Positions 42,602 through 50,528 of a DNA stretch of 64,000 nucleotides are shown piece by piece. Each line of letters opens with the position of its first letter. Position 1 is the stretch's first letter. The translations under genes and the position numbers were made by a program. The stretch is from Oscillospiraceae bacterium (GTDB taxonomy: Bacteria; Bacillota; Clostridia; Oscillospirales; Oscillospiraceae), in contig JAFSZH010000016.1 in the NCBI GenBank assembly GCA_017455685.1, forward strand, positions 1-64,000. The letters run 5' to 3'. Below the pieces are notes generated by a model. The model was not told the origin of the DNA, made no database searches, and saw only the letters and a program-made list of their open reading frames with translations.

Positions 42602-42835
42602 TACCGCCCCGTTTTCTACGGAAAACGGGCGAAAAAGCGAATACAGGGCTTTCCTCGGCATTTTTATGCGTCATGGAAGGGGTAGCGCCCCGCGAGCAGG
42701 TCACTGTCGGTCCCCCAGGGATCAAGTCAGGAACATGATGGAAAGCCGCACTCTATTCCAGCGCAATAGACGTGTCGGGAGGCGGAGAGCCCCCTGATCG
42801 TATCGTGCCCGGAATCATTCCGGGTACTTTTTTTG
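42602..42835 (+). ncRNA. Structured leader RNA with terminator; cobalamin-riboswitch-like fragment, class uncertain
   Basis: An outer stem GGCTTTCC (42647-42654) / GGAAAGCC (42740-42747) and an inner stem TCATG (42671-42675) / CATGA (42734-42738) enclose a branched core with hairpins GGGG-CCCC (42679-42691) and GGTCCC-GGGATC (42709-42723). The core contains GGTCACTGT and AAGTCAGGAACATGA; the latter resembles the B12 box (rAGYCMGgA). Two more stems follow (TCTATT/AATAGA at 42752/42765; one in 42778-42793), then a terminator (CCCGGAATCATTCCGGG, T7) ending near 42835, 13 bases before the first gene. The usual 5' GGGAA-GGTG part of B12 riboswitches is absent. Downstream genes (tetrapyrrole enzyme, Fe/B12-type importer) fit a corrinoid or metal-sensing attenuator. 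Confidence 0.6.
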
Positions 42836-42848
42836 TGGGAGTGAAACT

Positions 42849-43511
42849 ATGGCCTACTATCCCCTGCTGATCCAAATGGATGGTCTCCCCTGCCTTATCG
42901 CCGGGGGCGGCGCCATTGCCCTGCACAAGGCGCAGGTGCTGCTCGCCCAGGGCGCCCGCGTCACGGTGGCCGCTCCGGAGCTGCTGCCGGAGCTGGAGGC
43001 CCTGCCGGTGACCGTCCGCCGCCGGAAGGTGACCGCCGAAGACACGGAGGGCATGGCCCTGGCGGTGGACGCCACGGGAGATCCCGCCGCCGAGGAGATG
43101 CTGGAGCGGGCGTGCGCCGATCGGGGGATATTGTACGACAGCGCCTGCAGGGTCAGCGCCGGGACCGTGATCTTTCCCGCGGTGTTCCGCCGGGGAAAAA
43201 CGGTGGTGGCCGTGTCCAGCCAGGGCGCCAGCCCCGCCGCCAGCGCCTGGCTCCGGGACACGCTCAAGGCGCACGTGCCGGAAAAGATGGACGAGATCCT
43301 GGAGCAGATGGCGGCGCTGCGGCCCCTCTCCCGGCAGGAGCTGCCGGAGCAGGCGGATCGGCGGCAGTTTCTCCATCGCTGTCTGGACGCCATGCTGCAG
43401 CGGGGCGGACCGCTGGAACAACAGGAGATCTGCGCGACCCTGGATAAGATCCGGGTCGGGAATATTGATGCAGATAAACAGGAGGAAAAGCGTGAAAAAG
43501 AAAACACTTAA
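42849..43511 (+). CDS. Precorrin-2 dehydrogenase (Met8 / siroheme synthase N-terminal type)
   Basis: 220 residues. YPLLIQMDGLPCLIAGGGAI is the NAD-binding start of the CysG-N/Met8 family; AVDATGDPAAEE (catalytic Asp region) and AVSSQGASPAASAWLRD are the other family signatures. It oxidises precorrin-2 to sirohydrochlorin and may insert iron or cobalt; there is no methyltransferase domain. It is the first gene after the leader RNA and overlaps the lipoprotein gene by 20 bases, so tetrapyrrole processing and uptake are co-regulated. GGGAGTG precedes the start. Confidence 0.9.
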   Translation: MAYYPLLIQMDGLPCLIAGGGAIALHKAQVLLAQGARVTVAAPELLPELEALPVTVRRRKVTAEDTEGMALAVDATGDPAAEEMLERACADRGILYDSACRVSAGTVIFPAVFRRGKTVVAVSSQGASPAASAWLRDTLKAHVPEKMDEILEQMAALRPLSRQELPEQADRRQFLHRCLDAMLQRGGPLEQQEICATLDKIRVGNIDADKQEEKREKENT

Positions 43512-44523
43512 GGTCATCGCTCTGCTTTTGAGTCTGCTGGTGCTCGCCGGCTGCGGCGCCAAGTCCGCGGCCCCCGCCGCCACGGCGGCCCCGGAGGCCA
43601 CAGCAGCCCCCACGGAAGCGTCCGCCCCGGCGGAGACCGAAAGCCCGGCGGAGGCTGAGGCGGCATGGAAAGCCGTCACCGTCACCGACGATATGGGCCG
43701 GGAGGTCACTCTGGAAAGCCGCCCGGAGCGGGTAGCCGTGCTCATCGGCAGCTTTGCCGAGACCTGGCTGCTGGCCGGGGGCGAGCTGGTAGCCGCTCCC
43801 AAGGACGCCTGGGAGGATTTCGACCTGGATCTGGGCGAGGATGTGGTGAACCTGGGCAGCTACCAGAAGGTGAGCATGGAAGCCCTGTTCGATCTGGAGA
43901 CCGATCTGGTCATCGCCAGCGCCAACACGAAAAACCAGGTGGACCTGCTGGATACCCTGGAGAGCGCCAAGGTCCCGGCGCTGTACTTCAACGTGAACGG
44001 CTTTGAGGACTACCTCAGGATGCTGAAGGTCTGCACCGACATCACCGGCCGGGAGGATCTTTATGAGCAGAACGGTCTGGCCGTGGCCGAGCAGGTGAAC
44101 GCGGTGAAGGCCGCCGCCGAAAAGGCCGCTGCGGAGCAGGGCGCGCCCCGGGTGCTGCTGCTGCGGATCGCCGCCTCCGGCGTTCACGCCAAGGGCACCG
44201 AGGGCACCGTGCTGGGCCTGATGCTCGCCGACCTGAGCTGCGTCAACATCGCCGACGGCAGCGAGCTGCTGGAAAACCTGAGCCTGGAGCAGATCATCAT
44301 GGACGACCCTGATAGGATCTTCATCGTCCAACAGGGCAGCGACTCCGAGGGCGCCCAAAAAGCCCTGGAGGAAGCGCTGACCGGCAATCCCGCCTGGGCC
44401 GGTCTCACCGCCGTGCAGGAGGGCCGGGTCCACTATATGGAAAAGAGCCTCTACCATCTCAAACCCAATAATCGATGGGGGATTGCCTATGAAAACCTCT
44501 TCGACATCCTCTACGGAAAATAA
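43492..44523 (+). CDS. Iron-siderophore/cobalamin-type ABC substrate-binding lipoprotein
   Basis: 343 residues. Lipoprotein signal with lipobox VLAGC at about residues 16-20, then an Ala/Pro/Thr/Glu-rich linker (to ~55) and a periplasmic-binding-protein fold of the FepB/BtuF class: VTVTDDMGREVTLESRPERV, then FDLETDLVIASAN and AVQEGRVHYME. Captures a metal chelate outside the membrane and hands it to the permease encoded next. AGGAGG sits six bases before GTG 43492. Substrate (siderophore, heme or corrinoid) cannot be decided from sequence. Confidence 0.9.
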   Translation: MKKKTLKVIALLLSLLVLAGCGAKSAAPAATAAPEATAAPTEASAPAETESPAEAEAAWKAVTVTDDMGREVTLESRPERVAVLIGSFAETWLLAGGELVAAPKDAWEDFDLDLGEDVVNLGSYQKVSMEALFDLETDLVIASANTKNQVDLLDTLESAKVPALYFNVNGFEDYLRMLKVCTDITGREDLYEQNGLAVAEQVNAVKAAAEKAAAEQGAPRVLLLRIAASGVHAKGTEGTVLGLMLADLSCVNIADGSELLENLSLEQIIMDDPDRIFIVQQGSDSEGAQKALEEALTGNPAWAGLTAVQEGRVHYMEKSLYHLKPNNRWGIAYENLFDILYGK

Positions 44524-45505
44524 TAAGAGCGCTCTGCTGATCATCGCCGCAGGGGTGTTCCTTGTCGTCGCGGCGGTGGCCAACATCTGCCTGGGCGCCT
44601 CGGGGCTGTCCCTGGGGACGCTGTGGAGTGCGCTGATCGCCGGGCCCGGCACCTCCGCCGCCGCCCGGATCCTCTGGTACGTCCGTCTGCCCCGGACCGC
44701 GGCCTGCATCCTGGCCGGGTCGGGACTGGCGGTGTCCGGTGCGGTGATCCAGAAGGTGCTGTCCAACCACCTGGCCTCCCCGGGCATCATCGGCGTCAAC
44801 GCCGGGGCCGGGCTGGCGGTGGCCATCTGCTCGGCCATGGGCCTCTTCACCGCCTGGATCATCGCCGGGGCCTCCTTCGCCGGGGCCATGGGCGCCACGT
44901 TCCTGGTGGTTCTGGCCAGCCGGAAGAGCAACGCCTCCCGCACCACGGTGGTGCTGGGCGGCGTGGCGGTGACCGCCTGCCTCAACGCCATTACCGAGGC
45001 CATCATCACCATGGTGCCGGACGCCGCCCTCTCCAGCGTGGACTTCCGGGTGGGCGGCTTCTCCGCCGTGAACCACGCCCGGCTGCTGCCGGCGGCCATC
45101 CTGATCCTGGCGGCCATTGCGGCGGTGTGCACCCTTACCAACGAGCTGGACGTGCTGTCCCTGGGAGACGAGACCGCCCGGGCACTGGGCATGAAGGCGG
45201 CCTTCGTGCGCAACGGCATGCTCACTCTGGCGGCGCTGCTGGCGGGCGTCAGCGTCAGCTTCGCCGGGCTGTTGAGCTTCGTGGGACTGATCGTGCCCCA
45301 CATCGCCCGGCTGATCGTGGGCAACGAGAGCGGCAAGCTGATCCCCTTCTGCGCCCTGCTGGGCGGGGGGTACGTAGCCGTGTGCGACCTGGCGGCGCGG
45401 ATGATCTTCGCGCCCTACGAGCTGCCCACGGGCATCCTGCTGAGTTTTCTGGGCGGGCCGTTCTTCATCTGGCTGCTGATCAAAAAGAAGGATAAACAGA
45501 AATGA
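44489..45505 (+). CDS. FecCD/BtuC-type ABC permease
   Basis: 338 residues, about nine to ten helices. WYVRLPRTAACILAGSGLAV, QKVLSNHLASPGIIGVNAGA and GLIVPHIARLIVG are the family signatures. Forms the channel for the substrate of the preceding lipoprotein. It overlaps the lipoprotein gene by 35 bases and the ATPase gene by four. ATG 44489 follows GGGGGA; a TTG two codons earlier is less likely. Confidence 0.93.
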   Translation: MKTSSTSSTENNKSALLIIAAGVFLVVAAVANICLGASGLSLGTLWSALIAGPGTSAAARILWYVRLPRTAACILAGSGLAVSGAVIQKVLSNHLASPGIIGVNAGAGLAVAICSAMGLFTAWIIAGASFAGAMGATFLVVLASRKSNASRTTVVLGGVAVTACLNAITEAIITMVPDAALSSVDFRVGGFSAVNHARLLPAAILILAAIAAVCTLTNELDVLSLGDETARALGMKAAFVRNGMLTLAALLAGVSVSFAGLLSFVGLIVPHIARLIVGNESGKLIPFCALLGGGYVAVCDLAARMIFAPYELPTGILLSFLGGPFFIWLLIKKKDKQK

Positions 45506-46260
45506 TCACCATTACCGATCTGCACGCCGCCTACGACGGCGAAGAAATCCTCCACGGCGTCAGCGCCGTGTTCCCCAAGGGAAAGATCTCGGTGATCCTG
45601 GGGCCCAACGGCTGCGGCAAGAGCACCACGCTGAAAACGCTCATGCGGCTGATCCCCATGACCGGCGGCACCGTCACCGTGGACGGCCGGGACCTGAACG
45701 AGCTGTCCCAGCAGGAGCTGGCCAGGGTGCTGGCCTATCTGCCCCAGGGCCGGAACATCCCGGACATCACGGTGAAGCGGCTGGTGATGCACGGCCGGTT
45801 CCCCTATCTGAGCTATCCCCGGCACTACCGGCCGGAGGACTACGAGATCGTGGCCCAGGCCCTGGAATGGGTGGGGCTGACCGACTTTGGCCCCAAGCGG
45901 ATGGAGAACATCTCCGGCGGCCAGCGGCAGAAGGTCTACCTGGCCATGGCGCTGGCCCAGGACACCCCGGTGATCCTGATGGACGAGCCCACCACCTATC
46001 TGGACATCAAAAACCAGTTCGAGATGCTGGACTGCGCCCGGATGCTGACGGATATGGGCAAGACCGTGGTGATGATCCTCCACGACTTCGAGGCGGCCCT
46101 CCACTACGCCGACCACGTGGTGCTCATGAACGACGGCAAGGATCTCATCGCCGGGGACGCCCGGACAGTGCTCTCCTCGGAGGAGCTGCGGGGCGCCTTT
46201 CACGTGACCCCCTGCTTCATTGAGGCAGAGGACGGTCCCCACTGCTACGTGCGGCCGTAA
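45502..46260 (+). CDS. FepC/BtuD-type ABC ATPase
   Basis: 252 residues. Walker A GPNGCGKST, signature ISGGQRQKVYLAMALAQDTP, Walker B VILMDEPTTYLDIKNQFEML and switch His in LHDFEAAL. Energises the preceding permease. It ends the four-gene operon that starts with the leader RNA; a terminator follows 16 bases later. Confidence 0.94.
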   Translation: MITITDLHAAYDGEEILHGVSAVFPKGKISVILGPNGCGKSTTLKTLMRLIPMTGGTVTVDGRDLNELSQQELARVLAYLPQGRNIPDITVKRLVMHGRFPYLSYPRHYRPEDYEIVAQALEWVGLTDFGPKRMENISGGQRQKVYLAMALAQDTPVILMDEPTTYLDIKNQFEMLDCARMLTDMGKTVVMILHDFEAALHYADHVVLMNDGKDLIAGDARTVLSSEELRGAFHVTPCFIEAEDGPHCYVRP

Positions 46261-46276
46261 AAGCGTCAATAAAAAA

Positions 46277-46311
46277 GCCTGCTTTTCCTTGCGGAAAGGC
46301 AGGCGTTTTTT
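46277..46311. terminator. Terminator between the ABC operon and the 43-residue gene
   Basis: GCCTGCTTTTCC (46277-46288), loop TTGC, GGAAAGGCAGGC (46293-46304), with A6 before and GTTTTTT after; it can serve both strands. Confidence 0.88.
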
Positions 46312-46321
46312 CACTTCCTCC

Positions 46322-46453
46322 TCAGCCGTCGGTGAGGATGGTCAGCAGCAGACGCATGAGCATCTTCTTCGCCGGCTTGAAGTACCAGGGGATGATGTCC
46401 CGCTGGAGCTTTTCATATCCCTCGGGGTAGGAAGTATACGGATTCTTTCCCAT
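46322..46453 (-). CDS. Unrecognised 43-residue protein
   Basis: MGKNPYTSYPEGYEKLQRDI, then IPWYFKPAKKMLMRLLLTIL and TDG. It has a good site, GAGGTG, eight bases before the ATG; the stop TGA of the URO-D-family gene overlaps that site, so translation is probably linked. The C-terminal half is an amphipathic or membrane-associating helix with several Lys/Arg. No homologue comes to mind. It is the last gene of the TetR-URO-D operon and ends before a bidirectional terminator, which supports it being real. Confidence 0.6.
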   Translation of the reverse strand: MGKNPYTSYPEGYEKLQRDIIPWYFKPAKKMLMRLLLTILTDG

Positions 46454-46461
46454 GTCGCACC

Positions 46462-47634
46462 TCACAGTCGATAGTCGCTGACGAACCGGCACACGGCCAG
46501 CATGTTTTCCCGTTTGGCGTCGTTGCGGTAGGAGAGCATTTTGTTCTCGCTGAAGATGTAGCCCCCCAGGCCGCCCAGCTCCGCGCAGAGCTTTTCGGCG
46601 TAGGCGAGGCAGTCCGCCTCGGTGCCGTTGCTCAGCAGATCCGTGGTCATGCCGCCCATGATGCCCGCGTTGGGCGCCGCGGCGCGGAAGTCGAAGGGAT
46701 CGTCCTGCTCCAGATGGAAGGTCAGCGTCCCCCGGGGGAAGTCCGCGAAATAGTCCGCGAAAGAGAGGATCGACCCCTCGGCGAAGATCCGTACGTTCAT
46801 CTGCTTGTCCCGGTAGGCGCCCAGCAGCTCCGAGAACTTGGGCCAGTAGAACCGCTCGAACTGCTTTTTGTTCATGATGGTATGGGCCAGCATGAGGATG
46901 GAGGCGTCAAAGCAATATTTCTCCGTCTGGGGACCGGGGGCGTTCCGGGTCTTCTCGATGACCGGATCCAGCTTTTCCTTCTCCCAGCGGGCAATGAAGT
47001 CGTCCAGCTTGTCCGGGCAGCGGCGCATGGCGATGGACAGCTGCTGGATGCCCAGCAGGTCGCTCATGAGGATCTCCATGCCGGGGATGATGGTGCCGGA
47101 CATGGGGTTGTTGGGGGCCAGGGAGGGCAGGCCGTAACGTTTCATCACCTTGGCCATGTGGAGCACGAACATCACGTAGCGGACGTACTCCTTGAAAGTC
47201 TTTTTCCATATCGCTTTGTCCCGGGTCTCCCAGACCTCGCCGTACTTTTCCGGCAGGATCTTCTCCCAGGCGTAGCGGATGGGGTCGTCCATGTAGTCCG
47301 ATAAAGTGTCCGGGGTACAGTGGGCGTGGTCCCGGACCCCCAGTACCTCCGGGGTGTAGTAGTAATACCCCTCCCCGCCGAAGGCCTCGGTAACGTTGAA
47401 CTGGTTGCGGATGCCCACGTCCAGAATGGCGTCCACCGGATAGGTGTCCAGGAAGCGGGTGACAGTCTCCTCCATCACGTCAAAGTGGGTCATGGCCTGG
47501 TCCAGGGTGTACCCGGCGTCGAAGACCTTCCAGGTGACCACATTGGCAAAGTGGGGGACCCGCTCCGTTTTAACGAAGTTCGCCGTGTCCCGAAAGAGCT
47601 TCACACGGCTTTTCTGCAGTTCTTTGCCGTCCAT
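46462..47634 (-). CDS. URO-D family protein (uroporphyrinogen decarboxylase-like, methyltransferase type)
   Basis: 390 residues, a TIM-barrel of the HemE/MtaA superfamily: an N-terminal segment (ERVPHFANVVTWKVFDAGYT), LAPNNPMSGTIIPGMEILMS, and NVRIFAEGSILSFADYFADF, TLTFHLEQDDPFDFRAAAPN near the end. The heme-pathway arginine pattern of true HemE (RQAGRYLP) is missing, so it is not the decarboxylase; members of this group often move methyl groups to or from corrinoid or thiol acceptors. I do not see a clear His-x-Cys zinc site. GGAGG precedes ATG 47634. It is the second gene of a TetR-led operon. Confidence 0.78.
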   Translation of the reverse strand: MDGKELQKSRVKLFRDTANFVKTERVPHFANVVTWKVFDAGYTLDQAMTHFDVMEETVTRFLDTYPVDAILDVGIRNQFNVTEAFGGEGYYYYTPEVLGVRDHAHCTPDTLSDYMDDPIRYAWEKILPEKYGEVWETRDKAIWKKTFKEYVRYVMFVLHMAKVMKRYGLPSLAPNNPMSGTIIPGMEILMSDLLGIQQLSIAMRRCPDKLDDFIARWEKEKLDPVIEKTRNAPGPQTEKYCFDASILMLAHTIMNKKQFERFYWPKFSELLGAYRDKQMNVRIFAEGSILSFADYFADFPRGTLTFHLEQDDPFDFRAAAPNAGIMGGMTTDLLSNGTEADCLAYAEKLCAELGGLGGYIFSENKMLSYRNDAKRENMLAVCRFVSDYRL

Positions 47635-47652
47635 CTTTACCTCCATTCCGTT

Positions 47653-48201
47653 TTATTGATGTCGATCGTCTCCCCGCAGTATCCGGGAAAACGCCTCTTC
47701 GATCTGATCATAGGAATACCGCTTGCCGCTGAAATTGATGATGCTTTCCGCCAGGAAAACAAGGATGCTCTCGTCCTCCCGCCGGTGGAGCCCGGAGAAA
47801 AGCTCCTCCAGGACCTGGCAAAGCTGTTTTAGCAGCAGACCATGACGGCGGGCATAGCCATACTCTCCCGTTTCAGTTCTGTCGGCGCCGGAGACGAACA
47901 GATAATTGTGGCTGTCCACGAAAGACACCATCTGCTCATAGATCCCCCGCAGGCCCATCTCCACCGACGCCGCGCCGCCCGCCAGCACTCTCATCCGGTC
48001 AAAAACGTTGTTCCAGTCCTCCAGGACCACGCTGCCGGTCAGATACTCCTTGGAGGGGAAGTAATTGTACAGCGTGCCTACCGCGATGCCGCAGCGCCCG
48101 GCGATATCCCGCATGGTCAGCGCCTTGTAGCCCTGGCTCGTCAGGACCTCTCTCGCCTGTTCGACCGCCTTCTCCCGGATGTTGTCCAAAAGCTTCGGCA
48201 T
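47653..48201 (-). CDS. TetR-family regulator 1
   Basis: 182 residues. Helix-turn-helix YKALTMRDIAGRCGIAVGTL, then YNYFPSKEYL and a ligand domain without known family. It is a paralogue of the regulator at 49795-50331; the DNA-binding part is almost the same, so both should read the same operator. A palindrome with core TGAACATGTTCA overlaps its own promoter, so it is autoregulated. AAAGGAGGG precedes the start. Leads the URO-D operon. Confidence 0.9.
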   Translation of the reverse strand: MPKLLDNIREKAVEQAREVLTSQGYKALTMRDIAGRCGIAVGTLYNYFPSKEYLTGSVVLEDWNNVFDRMRVLAGGAASVEMGLRGIYEQMVSFVDSHNYLFVSGADRTETGEYGYARRHGLLLKQLCQVLEELFSGLHRREDESILVFLAESIINFSGKRYSYDQIEEAFSRILRGDDRHQ

Positions 48202-48210
48202 AGGCCGCCC

Positions 48211-48265
48211 TCCTTTATATGAACATGTTCATATAAAGGATATCACCCGGGAAAGGACCTGTCAA
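48211..48265 (-). promoter_or_regulatory. Promoter and 30-bp palindromic operator of TetR 1
   Basis: Minus strand TTGACA (48265-48260), 17 bases, TATCCT (48242-48237). A perfect 30-base palindrome spans 48211-48240 with core ATGAACATGTTCAT and overlaps the -10 box and start region. Its lower end also touches the ribosome-binding site. Confidence 0.85.
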
Positions 48266-48355
48266 CCGCCTTTTGAAAATTAAAGCATTTTACCAAAAAC
48301 CGACCCGCCGGAATGATGCAATAGGCAGAAAACTCCCTCTTCTTTCAATGTGTTG

Positions 48356-48449
48356 TTGACATCCCGGCGGAGCAATGATAGACTTTAAATGAACATGTTC
48401 ACAACGCCATCGGCGTATTCTTTTTTTCTTATTATGAACACGTTCATAA
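48356..48449 (+). promoter_or_regulatory. Promoter with two TetR-type operators ahead of the 180-residue membrane protein gene
   Basis: TTGACA (48356-48361), 17 bases, TAGACT (48379-48384). TGAACATGTTCA (48390-48401) covers the start point and TTATGAACACGTTCATAA (48432-48449) lies in the leader. The repeat unit is the same as at the two TetR genes. Confidence 0.85.
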
Positions 48450-48470
48450 AGCAAAAAGGAGAGAAATACC

Positions 48471-49013
48471 ATGGAAGCGAAAATAGGCCTGTCCCCTGTC
48501 GTTATGGATATCGTAGCAAAAACCAGTCCCACCCTGGACGAACTTGTGTTCGGCTCGACCGTGATTCTTCTGCTGAATTATCTCGTGCTCCGCCATCTGC
48601 TGAAAAAGGAAGTCCCGCTGTGGAAGCATCTGGTGATCATGCTCTGCTCCGACTGCGCATTTCTGATCAACAATTTCGTGAAGATCTATGCTCGCCGTTT
48701 CTACGGGCCGGCCATCGGAACGTACGGCATCGCGTTTTTCGTCATCTATTATCTGCTGATGTACAAAACGCCCGGAAAAAAGGCGCTCAGCTATGAGATC
48801 CTGCCCGGTTTCGTCATGGGGCTTTTCTACACCTTCGGCGTCATCGCCTTTGAGGGCTTCTGGCGGGTCGGCTTCTGGGCGCAGAATCTGTCCATCCTGT
48901 TCACGAATCCTCAGGTCACCTTCTTCCGCAGCTTTCTGATCGCTGTGGCCTGCGCCGTTGCTGCATGGGTCCTTGAGCGTGTCTTTCGGAAGAAAAAACG
49001 CGGAAATGGATGA
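48471..49013 (+). CDS. Unrecognised membrane protein under TetR control
   Basis: 180 residues with four to five hydrophobic helices (STVILLLNYLVLRHLL; LVIMLCSDCAFLINNFV; GIAFFVIYYLLMY; ILPGFVMGLFYTFGVIAF; FLIAVACAVAAWVL) and a basic tail KKKKRGNG-like. No family recognised. AAAAGGAGAGAAATACC precedes the ATG. Two TetR-type operators overlap its promoter, so it is most likely induced by the ligand of TetR 1 or 2; such targets are often exporters or membrane-modifying proteins, but this one is too small for known drug pumps other than SMR-like types, which it does not resemble. Confidence 0.72.
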   Translation: MEAKIGLSPVVMDIVAKTSPTLDELVFGSTVILLLNYLVLRHLLKKEVPLWKHLVIMLCSDCAFLINNFVKIYARRFYGPAIGTYGIAFFVIYYLLMYKTPGKKALSYEILPGFVMGLFYTFGVIAFEGFWRVGFWAQNLSILFTNPQVTFFRSFLIAVACAVAAWVLERVFRKKKRGNG

Positions 49014-49040
49014 TCCTCTGTCCTGCGTGGTCAACAATCT

Positions 49041-49075
49041 GATTCCCCGGCGAAGCATCGCCGGGGAATCGTTTT
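49041..49075. terminator. Terminator between convergent membrane protein genes
   Basis: GATTCCCCGGCGA (49041-49053), loop AGCA, TCGCCGGGGAATC (49058-49070), then GTTTT. Confidence 0.9.
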
Positions 49076-49086
49076 AAAGAACTGTA

Positions 49087-49776
49087 TCAGCGGCGGTCGG
49101 TTTTGGCCCGCTTTCCGGCGAAGAGCCAGAAGAACAGCGCCATGAACAGCTCGCCGAACATATTGATCACAAAGGACAGATCCGCGTGGCCCGTGGCGGG
49201 TCCCAGCGCCGCGAAGGCGAACATCAGCAGCCCTGCAAAAAACAGATGGGGGTTCTTCTCCCGGATCCAGGCAATGAGCCCCGCCGCCACAAGAAACAGC
49301 ACCGGCACGATGCTCAGAGCCAGCTGCAGGCCGTTGGCCCAGGCCGGGGTGTCGTCGGCGCTGGCGTAGCGCAGCAGCGCGCCGGTCTGCACCGGCTCCA
49401 TCTTCACGGCGAAGCCGGAGGCCGCGCCGGCCAGAATAAGGATCAGCGTGACGATCCACACCGCTTTCAGCGCCTTGGGCTTCATCCGCAGCGCCATGGT
49501 GCAGATGGGGAAGCACAGAGGGATCAGCATGCCGTGGAACACGTAGCGCAGCCGGCTCAACGCGGAAAGGAGCCCGCCGGCGGACATCAGCGTGCCCAGG
49601 GCCTGGACGAAGACGTCGTACAGCAGTCCGAAGACCACCAGCGCCATCAGCAGGGGCAGCACGCCCCGGCGCTTGTCCCCCTTGCGCAGCTTGATGAGTG
49701 CTGCCAGCAGCAGGGCGTAGACGGCGGTCATGACCCAGAGGATCGGGGCGATATGGCCGATCAGAAAATCATGCAT
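49087..49776 (-). CDS. Unrecognised seven-helix membrane protein
   Basis: 229 residues, about seven hydrophobic segments (PILWVMTAVYALLLAALI, GVLPLLMALVVFGLLYDVFV, AVWIVTLILILAGAASGF, LALSIVPVLFLVAAGLIAWI, LMALFFWLFAGK...). No family recognised. It follows the second TetR gene by 18 bases on the same strand and is probably the gene that this regulator controls. GGGAGGAAAAC lies before the start. Confidence 0.72.
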   Translation of the reverse strand: MHDFLIGHIAPILWVMTAVYALLLAALIKLRKGDKRRGVLPLLMALVVFGLLYDVFVQALGTLMSAGGLLSALSRLRYVFHGMLIPLCFPICTMALRMKPKALKAVWIVTLILILAGAASGFAVKMEPVQTGALLRYASADDTPAWANGLQLALSIVPVLFLVAAGLIAWIREKNPHLFFAGLLMFAFAALGPATGHADLSFVINMFGELFMALFFWLFAGKRAKTDRR

Positions 49777-49794
49777 GATCGTTTTCCTCCCTTT

Positions 49795-50331
49795 TTATTC
49801 TTCTCTCTCCCGGCGGATGAGCCGGGCAAAGGAGCTCTCCAGCCGTTCCCAGGGATAGCCCTTCCCGGCAAAGCCGATGATGCTCTCCGCCAGAAAAACC
49901 TCCTCGTCCTCCTGTACGGGCCACGCCGGCAGAGCGCGGAGCACCGCGCGGATCTGGCTCACCAGCAGCCCGTGCTGCCGGGCGTAGCTGTACTCTCCCT
50001 CCCGGGGCCGGGGCACGCCCACATCGGTGAGATAGGCGTGGGCCTCGGAAAACGCCGCCATCAGCTCATAGATCCGCCGCAGCCCCTCCAGAGGCTCTGC
50101 CGCCGATTGGGCGGAGCGCTCCATCTCCCGGCGGGCGCCGATCCAGTCCCGGAGCACCACGCAGCCGGCCAGGTATTCCTTGGAGGAAAAGAGATTGTAT
50201 AAACTTCCCACCGCCACGCCGCAGCGCCCGGCGATTTCGCGCATGGTCAGGGCCTTGTAGCCACGGGTAATCAGGATCTCCCGGGCTTCGGCCAGCGCCT
50301 TTTCCCGGATCTCCTGAGGCAGCTTCTGCAT
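49795..50331 (-). CDS. TetR-family regulator 2
   Basis: 178 residues, paralogue of TetR 1: YKALTMREIAGRCGVAVGSL against YKALTMRDIAGRCGIAVGTL in the DNA-binding motif, and EYSYARQHGLLVSQIRAVLR against EYGYARRHGLLLKQLCQVLE in the ligand domain. ATG 50331 follows AGAGGTG; a GTG three codons upstream is possible. A TGAACACGTTCA site lies 16 bases before the start. First gene of a two-gene operon with the seven-helix protein. Confidence 0.9.
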   Translation of the reverse strand: MQKLPQEIREKALAEAREILITRGYKALTMREIAGRCGVAVGSLYNLFSSKEYLAGCVVLRDWIGARREMERSAQSAAEPLEGLRRIYELMAAFSEAHAYLTDVGVPRPREGEYSYARQHGLLVSQIRAVLRALPAWPVQEDEEVFLAESIIGFAGKGYPWERLESSFARLIRREREE

Positions 50332-50346
50332 GGGGATCACCTCTCT

Positions 50347-50393
50347 TGAACACGTTCATATTAACAATACACCAGCGGGAAAAGCCGTGTCAA
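50347..50393 (-). promoter_or_regulatory. Promoter and operator of TetR 2
   Basis: Minus strand TTGACA (50393-50388), 18 bases, TATTGT (50369-50364), with TGAACACGTTCA (50347-50358) just downstream of the -10 box. Confidence 0.82.
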
Positions 50394-50528
50394 CTTATTC
50401 GGGGGCGACCGGAGCGATTTTCGTCCGATTGCCGGAAACAGGCAGTGAAGCTTATTCAAATTGCCCGTGGCGGCGAGACCCCGCCGTGTGGTACAATAGA
50501 CGGGAGCAAACAAGGAGGGGCAAGGAAA

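Noticed and set aside
42602..42835. Canonical cobalamin riboswitch, SRP RNA or RNase P RNA
   Set aside because: The cobalamin aptamer's 5' GGGAA-GGTG half, the SRP GGAAGGNAGCA loop and the RNase P GAGGAAAGTCC core are all absent; only a B12-box-like piece matches, so I call it a leader RNA of uncertain class.
43264..45336. 690-codon minus-strand open frame opposite the lipoprotein/permease genes
   Set aside because: Antisense shadow; the plus-strand genes have all family motifs.
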